Assembly: GCA_902619805.1 (NCBI GenBank) | Contig: CACNGC010000002.1 | Location: forward strand, 83,538 to 147,537 | Direction of reading: 5' to 3' | DNA: 64,000 nucleotides | Source: an uncultured SAR116 cluster alpha proteobacterium | GTDB lineage: Bacteria > Pseudomonadota > Alphaproteobacteria > Puniceispirillales > Marisalimonadaceae | In this document: positions 25,205-36,658 of the stretch, one piece after another | Layout of the letters: each line of letters begins with the position of its first letter | Numbering within the stretch: the first letter of the stretch is position 1 | The notes under the pieces: generated by a model | What the model was told of the DNA's origin: nothing | The model's database searches: none | The model's input: only the letters and a program-made list of their open reading frames with translations | Translations under genes and position numbers: made by a program

Positions 25205-25249
25205 AAAATGATATTAATTTTTTGAATAATACTCTGATTGGGGATAAAA

Positions 25250-28556
<3,307 letters not shown>

Positions 28557-28562
28557 TTACTT

Positions 28563-28580
28563 AGTTAAATTTATTTAACT
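28563..28580. promoter_or_regulatory. Perfect palindrome AGTTAAAT-TT-ATTTAACT between rnhB and ccrM
   Basis: Eight-base arms with a 2 bp centre, containing two TTAA half-sites separated by 6 bp. CtrA sites are TTAA-N7-TTAA, so the spacing is one base short. Lies 79-96 bp before the ccrM start. It has no T-tract on the minus strand and so does not look like a terminator of rnhB. Confidence 0.35.
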
Positions 28581-28598
28581 TATACAATATGTGTATAT

Positions 28599-29297
28599 TT
28601 ATTTATTTATTTTACCATATGTAGTAGCAATAGGTTTGAATGATTTTCTATGTAAATCTAAAATACCATTTTTTAAAATTGCATTTATATGATTTTTGGT
28701 CCCATATCCAAAATTTCTGTCAAACAGGTAAACTGGGTGTTTTTTTGACCATTGCCTCATTATAGTATCTCTTGTTTCTTTAGAAATGATACTTGCTAAA
28801 GCAATAGTTTTGCAAAGACTATCACCCTTAACAAGAGCTTTAATTGAATATTTATCTAAATGTAATTTGTTTCGTTGTAAAAAATTATCCAAATTTTCAA
28901 AATCTGGTTTAAATTTACCATCGACATAAATACAAAAATTTTTATTTCTATATATTTGTGAATGTTTTTTTAATTGATGAGTTAGTGAAAAAACAGACCT
29001 CTTCATAGCAATTGAATTTGCATATGAAAGACCATACTTATCAATTTCCACTACACTAGCAATAGAAGAAGAATATTTAACAAAATTATCTAATGATAAT
29101 ATTATTTCTCTTCTTTTAGACGATTTTAATTTCTTGCTATCATTAATTCCTGAATGCAAAGATTTATATTTGGTAAAATCAAACCAACATGCAGTCGATA
29201 CTAATGGACCAGCCCATGAACCTCTACCAGCTTCATCAACTCCTATCATAATTATATTTTTTTTATATAAGTCTCTTTCAATATCAAAACTTATCAT
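28599..29297 (-). CDS. rnhB: Ribonuclease HII
   Basis: Endonuclease of 232 residues cutting the RNA strand of RNA/DNA hybrids and single ribonucleotides in DNA. The motif GVDEAGRGSWAGPLV (residues about 18-32) carries the first two metal-binding acids (D and E). YVDGKFKPD near residue 123 gives the third Asp and ALASIISKETRD near 165 the last part of the active site. The usual GPLAGPV is altered to SWAGPLV, a common alphaproteobacterial variant. Its start overlaps the moaB stop by one base, so both may be co-transcribed, with ccrM downstream. Confidence 0.95.
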   Translation of the reverse strand: MISFDIERDLYKKNIIMIGVDEAGRGSWAGPLVSTACWFDFTKYKSLHSGINDSKKLKSSKRREIILSLDNFVKYSSSIASVVEIDKYGLSYANSIAMKRSVFSLTHQLKKHSQIYRNKNFCIYVDGKFKPDFENLDNFLQRNKLHLDKYSIKALVKGDSLCKTIALASIISKETRDTIMRQWSKKHPVYLFDRNFGYGTKNHINAILKNGILDLHRKSFKPIATTYGKINK

Positions 29298-29836
29298 TAA
29301 TTCTTTGAGCGAAAAAATTTATGCTCTTGCAGTCGAGGCATAATTTCTACAAAGTTACATGGTTTATGTCTTATATCCAATTGATATTTCAATATTTCAT
29401 CCCATCCATCTTTACACGCAGAAGGAGAGCCAGGTAAACAGAAAATGTATTTACCAAATGCAACTCCAGCAATTGCTCGTGATTGCAATGCTGATGTATT
29501 AATTTTTTTAAATGATAACCAACGAAACATTTCTCCAAAACCATCTATTGTTTTTTCAAAAAGTGTTTCCATTACTTCAGGTGTAATATCTCTTCCTGTT
29601 AGTCCAGTGCCACCTGTAGAAATTATGACATCTATATCTTTATTTTGGAGTAACTTTTTAAATAAATCAGAAATTTTATTAAAATCGTCTTTTACTATAT
29701 CTCTTACTGTTACTTTGTGCCCAAATTGTGTAATTCTATTATATAAAGTATCACCTGACTTGTCGTTTTTTAATTCCCTTGTGTCAGAAATAGTCACAAC
29801 TGCAATATTTATAGAAATAAATTTATTTTCAACCAT
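29297..29836 (-). CDS. moaB: Molybdenum cofactor biosynthesis protein MoaB/MogA family
   Basis: Protein of 179 residues with the MoaB/Mog molybdopterin-binding fold. VVTISDTRELKNDKSGD lies at the start, IISTGGTGLTGRDITPEV near residue 72 is the substrate-binding loop, and FCLPGSPSACKDGWDEIL near 140 closes the site. The family binds molybdopterin and adenylylates it before metal insertion. Length and motifs fit MoaB. No other molybdenum-cofactor genes are in this window. It lies between the lytic transglycosylase gene and rnhB on the same strand. Confidence 0.92.
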   Translation of the reverse strand: MVENKFISINIAVVTISDTRELKNDKSGDTLYNRITQFGHKVTVRDIVKDDFNKISDLFKKLLQNKDIDVIISTGGTGLTGRDITPEVMETLFEKTIDGFGEMFRWLSFKKINTSALQSRAIAGVAFGKYIFCLPGSPSACKDGWDEILKYQLDIRHKPCNFVEIMPRLQEHKFFRSKN

Positions 29837-29844
29837 TATTAATT

Positions 29845-31620
29845 TTAACTTCCTGTATTTTTGAAAAACAGTTTTGAATCTATAGATTTTCCAGATGCAA
29901 GTGAAAGCAGTACTGTGTTATCTTGATTAAATCTGGCCTTATATACCCATAAATTTGTAAGTACTAATTTTATATAATTCCTAGTTTCTCTAGCAGGCAA
30001 ACTTTCTAACATTAATAGAGTATCTTTGTATTTGTAATTTCTATATTTTGTCCATTTTTCAAAATTTCCTGGACCGGCATTGTAGCTTGCTAACACCCAC
30101 ATTAAGTCGTTATTTACGATAGGTAAACTAAAGAGAAATTTTATATATTTAGAACCAATTGAAATATTGTGAAGGGGATTATAAAGCAAGTGATTTTTGC
30201 TTCTTCTAAGTCTATATTCTCTATTTTTCATTATAAATGCTGCTGTCGAAGGAATTATTTGAAGAACACCCATAGCCTTTGATGAGCTTTTAGCCCTTGG
30301 ATTAAAACCTGATTCTTGTCGAGCTATAGCATATAAAAGTGCCTTATCTTTCAGGTTTGATGTATCTATGTTCCAAGTTGGCACAGGATACAAACCTCCT
30401 AACAATATTTTATTATGATCATTTCTTAAAATAGCAGCTAACCTAAAAGTTAATCCAGGCATATTGTTTTTTGATGTGAATGATAATAATTGAGGATAAT
30501 CCTTTATGTCAAATTTAGGAATAATTTTTCTGAATTCTCTTGCTGCTTTATGGAATTCATTTACTTCTATTAATGCTAAAGCCCTAATACCACCCTTATG
30601 TTTTAAAATTTTGTTTATAAAATTATTATCATAGCTGGGCAAATCGAAATTAGGCTTATATTTATACCCTAAAGAAGCCATTGCCAATGACCCATAAAAA
30701 GTACGTTCATTTGTAGCTGCTTTTTTTAAAAAATAATTTGCCTCTTTAGCATTTCCTAACAAAAATGAAATTCTCGATGACCAATAAGCTCCACCAGCAA
30801 TTATTCCTTCAGGACCCTGAATTTCTGATAATTTATTAAAGAAATATTTCGATAATTTAATATCTTTTATTCTCCATGACGCCAATCCACCAGCCCATAA
30901 AGCTAGAGGGTTCGGTTTATCTGATAAACTTACTGAAAGTCTAGCTTGTCTTATAGATTTGTAATCCTCTTCAAAAATAAATAATGCATGCGATAATTCT
31001 GATCGTAGTTGTGATAATTCATTTTTAGTAAGATACTTTTTTGTTTTTTTACTTTTTAATAAATTTTCAGCATATGACGTTTTTCTTTTATTAATTGCTC
31101 TTCTAAATTTGATTGAAGTAGAATAAGAAAAACTTTTATATTTGTAATTATCAATAGGAAATTTTGGTTTTAATACATTTTCTTTGAATGTGCCATACCC
31201 ATTTAAAAAACCAGGTGTTGGTTTTTTTGGACTCTTAAAATTATTTGGTTTTCTCTTTAGAGCTATCCTTGTTATTCTGGTAGCATCTGGATGATCATTA
31301 TAATTATCAAGCCATTTTTTTAAATCTGTATATGAGCTTCTCCATCCAGTAGGATGTAAAAATCTTTCAGCATATACATTGCCTAATAATATTCTATTAT
31401 TTAAACCCTTAATTAAATCATCAACTTTTTTCCATTCCTTAGATTTTTTACTTTTAATTGGAAGTTTTTGAATTTCAAAAATTTTTTTATAAATTTTTAT
31501 ATCATCTAACGATAATATTTTTTTCATATTGTCATTATTTGCGAATGAAATATTAGAAAAGATTAGAGAACTTAAAAAAATAAGTGGAACAATTATTTTT
31601 GTATTTTTTAGAATTATCAT
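29845..31620 (-). CDS. slt: Soluble lytic murein transglycosylase
   Basis: Periplasmic enzyme of 591 residues that cleaves peptidoglycan with formation of 1,6-anhydro-muramic acid. It begins with a signal peptide (IIVPLIFLSSLIFSNISFA). Residues about 60-420 form an all-helical superhelix (U- and L-domain type), and the C-terminal goose-lysozyme-like catalytic domain starts near 425: ALLYAIARQESGFNPRAKSS, with the catalytic Glu in RQESGF, then AMGVLQIIPSTA and VLASYNAGPGNFEKW. These are diagnostic SLT motifs. It is one of a minus-strand run with the uracil-DNA glycosylase gene 7 bp upstream. Confidence 0.93.
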   Translation of the reverse strand: MIILKNTKIIVPLIFLSSLIFSNISFANNDNMKKILSLDDIKIYKKIFEIQKLPIKSKKSKEWKKVDDLIKGLNNRILLGNVYAERFLHPTGWRSSYTDLKKWLDNYNDHPDATRITRIALKRKPNNFKSPKKPTPGFLNGYGTFKENVLKPKFPIDNYKYKSFSYSTSIKFRRAINKRKTSYAENLLKSKKTKKYLTKNELSQLRSELSHALFIFEEDYKSIRQARLSVSLSDKPNPLALWAGGLASWRIKDIKLSKYFFNKLSEIQGPEGIIAGGAYWSSRISFLLGNAKEANYFLKKAATNERTFYGSLAMASLGYKYKPNFDLPSYDNNFINKILKHKGGIRALALIEVNEFHKAAREFRKIIPKFDIKDYPQLLSFTSKNNMPGLTFRLAAILRNDHNKILLGGLYPVPTWNIDTSNLKDKALLYAIARQESGFNPRAKSSSKAMGVLQIIPSTAAFIMKNREYRLRRSKNHLLYNPLHNISIGSKYIKFLFSLPIVNNDLMWVLASYNAGPGNFEKWTKYRNYKYKDTLLMLESLPARETRNYIKLVLTNLWVYKARFNQDNTVLLSLASGKSIDSKLFFKNTGS

Positions 31621-31627
31621 AACGCAA

Positions 31628-32374
31628 CTAAATTTCTTTGATACTGGCTCTTAGTAATTTCATATCCTCCCAAGCATATTTTTTTAAATCTGGTCTATTT
31701 AACAAATGTGAAATACTAAAAGTTGGTAGAACAGAAAATTCACAACTAGATTGATTAGATTTTAATGTTCGCCATTTTCCCCTTATTTTTATGATACTCT
31801 CGTTCAATTCTAAAATTTGATAGGTGGGAACTTCACCTAAGCATAGAATGATTTTAGGCTCTAATATATTTATCAAATTAAGAATAAAGGGTCTACAAGT
31901 TTTTATTTCATCAGCACTTGGGTATCTGTTACCTGGTGGTCTCCAAGGTATACCTTTTACAATGAAAGTTTCATCTATCTTCAAATCAATAGCATTAAGC
32001 ATTTTTTCAAACAATAATCCTTTATTTGAAACAAAAGATAGTCCCTTTTTATCTTCTTCCTCATCTGGTGGTCCGTCAATAATTAATATTTTTGAATCTA
32101 TATTTCCATAAAATTTAACAAAATTTGTAGATGTTTTTTTTAATTTGCAACCTTCAAAGTTTTCGAATAAGTGTTCCAATTCTCTAATTTTAAAATCTTT
32201 ATTTTTTTGTATATTATAATTTTTATTAAGTTTTATATTTTTTTTGTTGCCTTTAAATAAAACAGGTTCGTTATAAAAAAATTTGTTAGAAACTGTAATG
32301 TCGATTCCAATTTCTCTGTAAAGATTTAAAACATTTGTTATTATTTTTTGGTTTTTAATTTCAGTGTGATCCAA
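31628..32374 (-). CDS. Uracil-DNA glycosylase, family 4/5-like alphaproteobacterial type
   Basis: DNA-repair glycosylase of 248 residues removing uracil from DNA. After about 65 variable N-terminal residues comes FENFEGCKLKKTS, then the active-site-like motif IDGPPDEEEDKKGLSF near residue 110, KGIPWRPPGNRYPSADEI near 150, and the second motif LPTFSISHLLNRPDLKK near 225. The WRPPGNR form and the single cysteine at the usual Fe-S position (EGCKL) match the alphaproteobacterial branch. Motif 1 normally reads GEAPG-x-x-ED, and IDGPPDEEED is a noticeable change. Iron-sulfur binding cannot be judged from sequence. Confidence 0.85.
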   Translation of the reverse strand: MDHTEIKNQKIITNVLNLYREIGIDITVSNKFFYNEPVLFKGNKKNIKLNKNYNIQKNKDFKIRELEHLFENFEGCKLKKTSTNFVKFYGNIDSKILIIDGPPDEEEDKKGLSFVSNKGLLFEKMLNAIDLKIDETFIVKGIPWRPPGNRYPSADEIKTCRPFILNLINILEPKIILCLGEVPTYQILELNESIIKIRGKWRTLKSNQSSCEFSVLPTFSISHLLNRPDLKKYAWEDMKLLRASIKEI

Positions 32375-32463
32375 TTAAAATTTCCTATTAAATTTTATTT
32401 AATAATATAAGATAATTTGTATTAATTTTATATTAAAAAAAACAATAACTTTTGGTAAATTTT

Positions 32464-34095
32464 ATGTTAAAACTTACATTAATTTTTTTTGTTATGCTAA
32501 ATTTGGTAAGTTGTAATACTAAAACCAAACTCTTAAATACATCCAAGAGTTTTAACTATAAAGTAAATAATGCATCGTATGCTAGCAATTATCTCACTGC
32601 CAATTATTCAATAATAAAAGGGGATGCTTATACCACCAGTCGGATACTAGATGGTAATTTTAGCCCTGAACTTCTAGAAATAAAGTTTTTATCTAACCTT
32701 GTTAGTGGAAAATTTGATATAGCAGATAAAGTTTCAAAAAAATTAAAAATTAATAAAAAAAATAAAATTTTGTATGATTTGCCTGACTATATTTTAAAAA
32801 TTAAAAATAATGATTTTAAAGGCAGTTTAGATGTTTTTGAAAATGAAAAATTATTTTTCAAATTAGATGATTTGAATGATTTAATAAAATTTTGGATTAA
32901 AGAAAAAGAAAACACAAAAAAATATTTGTCAGAAAATTATTTTTCTAATTCATCAATACATAAGTTGCTTATTTTAGAAAATTTTTATAATTCTAATGAA
33001 CTCATTAAAATTGCTGACTTAATTTCTAAACAAAATACTTTAAATAGTCATGAATTATTGTTGTTAGCAGGGTTCTACTTCAGAGTAGATGATACCAAAA
33101 AATTAAAAGAAATTATAAAAACCAAACTACCAAGCCAATTTGATAAAAGCAGTATAATAAATAATTTTTCCAAACAAAATAACATCTATAATCAAATCCA
33201 AAAACTAAATTTTATTTTAGCCTCAAAGATTTATAATTGGATAAACGAAGATAGCTTGAAAAATAATTCTTACTCCTATAAAAAAATATTTTTAGAATTC
33301 AGTCTTTTTCTAGAACCAAAAATGGATATTTCTAGATATGCTTTAGCAGAAATCTATACCTTTGAAAAAACATATGAAACATCATTTAGAATTTTAGACA
33401 CCATACCTAAAAATTCATTCTTTTATTTAGCATCAAATCTTAAAAAATTATCCATAATTAAATCTTCTGGAATGGATGCAGAATATAAAACATTACTCTT
33501 CAAAATTATGGATATATGGCCTGATAATAAACTCGTCTTATATAGGCTTGCAAATTTCTATAAATCTAAATCATCATATCAGAAGTCTCTGAAAATTTAT
33601 AAAAAGATTTTAGATCACTATGATTCGAATGACCGTGATTTATTTTTATATGCTTCCAATTTAGATAAAATAGGTAAATGGAAAGAAGCAAGAGTTTTAT
33701 TCTTAGAACTTTTGAAAAAAAATCCAAGTGATACTTTCACATTAAATTATATTTCTTATAAATTAGCTTTAAAAAATCAAGAATTAGAACTTGCTTTAGA
33801 TTTAATTAAAAAAGCTTTAGAAATAGATCCTAATAATGGATATTTTTTGGACACTCTTGGTTGGGTGGAGTATAAGAGAAATAATTTTAATTCAGCAGTT
33901 TACTTTTTAGAAAAATCTGTTTCTATCCTTCCAAGAAGTGCTGAGGTTATAGATCACCTTGGTGATTGTTATTTTATGTTAAATAGAAAAAAAGAAGCTA
34001 TTTTTGAGTGGAATAAAGCTCTTAAATATGAAACTAACACGAATATAATTAAAAAAATCAAAGAAAAAATAAGACAACATGACCGTCTATTATAA
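32464..34095 (+). CDS. Tetratricopeptide-repeat lipoprotein
   Basis: Lipoprotein of 543 residues. The signal peptide ends in the lipobox LVSC with the cysteine near residue 17, so the mature protein is membrane-anchored in the periplasm. The rest is helical, and from about residue 340 clear TPR motifs appear, e.g. NKLVLYRLANFYKSKSSYQ, then ALDLIKKALEIDPNNGYFLD and LGDCYFMLNRKKEAIFEWNK. It occupies the usual alphaproteobacterial place between the uracil-DNA glycosylase and ispE. It probably acts as a scaffold, with unknown partners. ATG at 32464 is preferred to TTG at 32452 because it gives a proper signal peptide. It overlaps ispE by 17 bp. Confidence 0.88.
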   Translation: MLKLTLIFFVMLNLVSCNTKTKLLNTSKSFNYKVNNASYASNYLTANYSIIKGDAYTTSRILDGNFSPELLEIKFLSNLVSGKFDIADKVSKKLKINKKNKILYDLPDYILKIKNNDFKGSLDVFENEKLFFKLDDLNDLIKFWIKEKENTKKYLSENYFSNSSIHKLLILENFYNSNELIKIADLISKQNTLNSHELLLLAGFYFRVDDTKKLKEIIKTKLPSQFDKSSIINNFSKQNNIYNQIQKLNFILASKIYNWINEDSLKNNSYSYKKIFLEFSLFLEPKMDISRYALAEIYTFEKTYETSFRILDTIPKNSFFYLASNLKKLSIIKSSGMDAEYKTLLFKIMDIWPDNKLVLYRLANFYKSKSSYQKSLKIYKKILDHYDSNDRDLFLYASNLDKIGKWKEARVLFLELLKKNPSDTFTLNYISYKLALKNQELELALDLIKKALEIDPNNGYFLDTLGWVEYKRNNFNSAVYFLEKSVSILPRSAEVIDHLGDCYFMLNRKKEAIFEWNKALKYETNTNIIKKIKEKIRQHDRLL

Positions 34096-34972
34096 AATTT
34101 CTGCACCCGCAAAACTTAATTTAAATTTATTTGTTAAAGCTAAATCTGAAAATGGACTTCATTTTCTAGAGAGTGATATATGCTTTTTAGAATTGATTGA
34201 TAAAATTTATTTAAAATTCAGTCAAGATGATACTTTTCATCAAAATAAGAAAAATTCATTTCTTATTAACCCAAAAAAAAATTTAATTCTGCAAGCAATC
34301 AACCAATTCAGATTTCATACAAACTGGGACAAAAAATTTGAAATTTACGTGGATAAAAATATTCCAATTGGATCAGGTTTAGGAGGAGGTTCGGCAAATG
34401 CTGCAGCAACCCTTGTACTTCTACGTACACTTTTTAACAAAAATAAGAATAATAGTAAAATGCCTATATCTAAAATATTACAAATTGGAAGTGAATTAGG
34501 ATCTGACGTACCTTCATGTATTATCAGTAAAGATTTAAGGTTAAGTGGTTATGGCAAAGAAATAAAAAGAAAAAAATTCCCAAGTAATTATTATTTTTTT
34601 ATAATTTATCCAAATATCGAACTATCAACTAAATCTGTATTTCAACATTACTCTGTTTTTAAAAATTTAAATCATAAATCAAAAAAAATACTTTTTGAAA
34701 ACATAATAATTCATAATTCTCTTTTACTTCCAGCAACTAGTCTGGCACCGAAAATTAAAGATGTTTTAATTATTTTAAGAAAAATTCCTAATATTGTTGC
34801 TTATGGTATGACAGGAAGCGGGTCTACATGCTTTGGTATAGTAAAATGTTCAAAAGATATACCTAATTTAGGTAAGCTCTTTAATAATGAATATTTTATT
34901 TGGTTTGGACAAAAAGCTAATTTCAACTTGAATAGGGTAAGTTTCTCTAAAGTTCTTGAAAATAAATTTTAA
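34079..34972 (+). CDS. ispE: 4-diphosphocytidyl-2-C-methyl-D-erythritol kinase
   Basis: GHMP-family kinase of 297 residues for the fourth step of the MEP isoprenoid pathway. It has ISAPAKLNLNLFVKAKSENG at the N-terminus (substrate lysine in PAKLNL), the ATP-binding glycine-rich loop IPIGSGLGGGSANAAATL near residue 95, ELGSDVPSCI near 140 and the C-terminal GMTGSGSTCFGI near 243. All three GHMP motifs are intact. Its start lies inside the end of the TPR lipoprotein gene, so translational coupling is likely. tRNA-Gln follows 21 bp downstream. Confidence 0.95.
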   Translation: MTVYYKISAPAKLNLNLFVKAKSENGLHFLESDICFLELIDKIYLKFSQDDTFHQNKKNSFLINPKKNLILQAINQFRFHTNWDKKFEIYVDKNIPIGSGLGGGSANAAATLVLLRTLFNKNKNNSKMPISKILQIGSELGSDVPSCIISKDLRLSGYGKEIKRKKFPSNYYFFIIYPNIELSTKSVFQHYSVFKNLNHKSKKILFENIIIHNSLLLPATSLAPKIKDVLIILRKIPNIVAYGMTGSGSTCFGIVKCSKDIPNLGKLFNNEYFIWFGQKANFNLNRVSFSKVLENKF

Positions 34973-34993
34973 ATAATGTAATTCAATTGTCAA

Positions 34994-35068
34994 TGGGGCG
35001 TAGCCAAGTGGTAAGGCATCGGGTTTTGATCTCGTGTACCGTAGGTTCGAATCCTACCGCCCCAGCCA
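34994..35068 (+). tRNA. tRNA-Gln (anticodon TTG)
   Basis: Acceptor strand TGGGGCG (34994-35000) pairs completely with CGCCCCA (35058-35064), followed by discriminator G and encoded CCA (35066-35068). The anticodon loop TTTTGAT carries TTG at its centre, and the T arm has GTTCGAATC. The lowest anticodon-stem pair is T-T, otherwise the cloverleaf is regular. No repeat of its 3' end is seen nearby. Confidence 0.95.
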
Positions 35069-35117
35069 TAGTCTAAATAGTTAAATACTTTTTTATGTTT
35101 CGCATGAGAAACAAAAT

Positions 35118-35901
35118 TTACTTTAACACCTTCATATTAGTTAGATTTTCTATACATTCTGTAATAATTTCTTTCGATGTATTCTTAAATTCTGTTGAAA
35201 TAAGTCTATCCGTTACAAATTCTCTATCAAGAATGTATTGTGTCAAATCACAATATTGTTTTGGAACTTCTACAGATTTTTTGCCACTTATTAAAAACGA
35301 TTATCATCCTTCTTCTCAAATCTGACTGATTTGTCAACATCATATCTAATACCCACTAAAACTAAACTTTTTATAGAATATTCTTTGATCTTATAAGGCC
35401 AATTGTCAATATTTGTATTTAGAATTTCAAGTGTATCTTCAGAAGTTATAATATCAGCTATTTCTTTTAAATCATTTTTATTCGGGTTTAGCTGGATATC
35501 TTGTCTCATAAAATCGTTTAAAATAAATTTCTCCCATAAACTTGACATCAAATCTATTGGCTTAAAATAAGTAAGGCCAAATGCTACATGAATTGCACCA
35601 TTTTTTGAAGCTAATGCGTCATGATATTGGCCCCTTGGAATATATAATAGATCGCCAGGTTTTGATGTAACTTGTTCAACAAGTTTTCCAGCTCCTTAAT
35701 TTAATGTTTTTTGATCCAACATCCTTTTAAAATTTTTATTATTCCAAATATTAGATTTTGAGAGCATATCATCAAGAATTTCAAGACTGACAACGCTGTT
35801 AGCATCATTTATAAATTCTCTTTTATGTAAATATTTCTTTCTAAAATTATTTGAAAAAAATGATTATTACCCAATGGTTCTTTGAAAATTTCTTTACTCA
35901 A
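35118..35901 (-). pseudogene. Decayed JmjC/cupin_4 (RoxA-like) oxygenase gene
   Basis: Minus-strand remnant recognisable in pieces. From a TTG at 35901 (GGAG 6 nt upstream) the frame gives a cupin_4-type N-terminus (EPLGNNHFFSNNFRKKYLHK, later SVVSLEILDDMLSK) and then stops at TAA 35696-35698. The same frame continues with GAGKLVEQVTSKPGDLLYIP and RGQYHDALASKNGAIHVAFG, the family's C-terminal JmjC strand, up to a stop at 35291. A one-base shift in a T-run there opens a further frame (LISGKKSVEVPKQYCDL) to 35118. The central segment that should carry the HxD iron ligands is missing. An in-frame stop, a deletion and a frameshift together argue for a true pseudogene. Living homologues hydroxylate ribosomal proteins. 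Confidence 0.8.
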
Positions 35902-35930
35902 TTAATACTCCAACTTTTTAAAAATTAATT

Positions 35931-36632
35931 TTAATCTTTATATTTCATACAGTATAGACCATTTTTATTGACTAATGAAAACGATAAATTTGATTCTAAT
36001 TTCAATAATTTTTGCTTCAATCTATAAATGAGCGTTTCGAGTCTGTGTGTGTTAATATCGTTCGAAACTCCCCATATATTTGTTAATAAATCTTTCTTTA
36101 ATAACTCTGTATTCTTTTTATTAAAGAAATAAATTAACAAATTATTTTCTTTTTCAGTTAAATGTTCTGTAATACCTGTCTGAGCGTTTGAAATAATTTT
36201 TTTAGATGGCGAAAAAATTATATGATTCATTAAATATTTATTTGTGTTATCCAATGTATTATTTCTTTTAATATTATCTAAATGATTTAAAAGAGAAGTT
36301 AATCTGAATGGCTTCTTTAACAAAAATATTTTATCTTTAACAAAAAATAAGTTTTCAAAATTATGTTCGTAATAGCCGATGATATTATTGTGATTGTTGT
36401 TAATTTCAAAAATATCATAAAAATTTTTTAGATCTTCATTGAGAAAATTTAAATTTATGATGCAGGTATCAAAATTTTTTCTATTTAAAACTTCAAACAT
36501 TTCTGAATTATTATCTTTAACAGAAACTTTAAAATCATTATGATTAGATATTTGATAATAAAGAATTGAGTTTAAAAGTTTTTCTTTTTCATATATTAAT
36601 ATTGAAAATTCTTTTTTCAATGAAGTCACCAT
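35931..36632 (-). CDS. OmpR-like response regulator with degenerate receiver domain
   Basis: Protein of 233 residues. The C-terminal 85 residues form an OmpR-type winged helix (LTEKENNLLIYFFN, then LLTNIWGVSNDINTHRLETL and IYRLKQKLLKLE), a DNA-binding domain. The first 120 residues have the length of a receiver domain and keep the lysine (LLKKPFRL near residue 105), but the acidic pair after the first strand is absent (SILIYEKEKLL). The phospho-acceptor position reads CIINLNF instead of x-x-D, so phosphorylation is unlikely. No histidine kinase is adjacent. The JmjC pseudogene begins 30 bp downstream on the same strand, possibly a former operon partner. It is divergent from ribA over 26 bp. 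Confidence 0.82.
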   Translation of the reverse strand: MVTSLKKEFSILIYEKEKLLNSILYYQISNHNDFKVSVKDNNSEMFEVLNRKNFDTCIINLNFLNEDLKNFYDIFEINNNHNNIIGYYEHNFENLFFVKDKIFLLKKPFRLTSLLNHLDNIKRNNTLDNTNKYLMNHIIFSPSKKIISNAQTGITEHLTEKENNLLIYFFNKKNTELLKKDLLTNIWGVSNDINTHRLETLIYRLKQKLLKLESNLSFSLVNKNGLYCMKYKD

Positions 36633-36658
36633 TAATTAAAAAATAGAAAAAATATTTC

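Noticed and set aside
25205-25249. Glycine riboswitch before malate synthase, as known in Pelagibacter
   Set aside because: The gap is only 45 bp and shows no glycine aptamer features.
35095-35325. 76-codon plus-strand frame after tRNA-Gln
   Set aside because: It lies antisense to the C-terminal remnant of the JmjC pseudogene, whose minus-strand frames are the meaningful ones.
34994-36632. A second integration event at tRNA-Gln
   Set aside because: No repeat of the tRNA-Gln 3' end is seen downstream, so the disturbed region behind it is better explained by gene decay.
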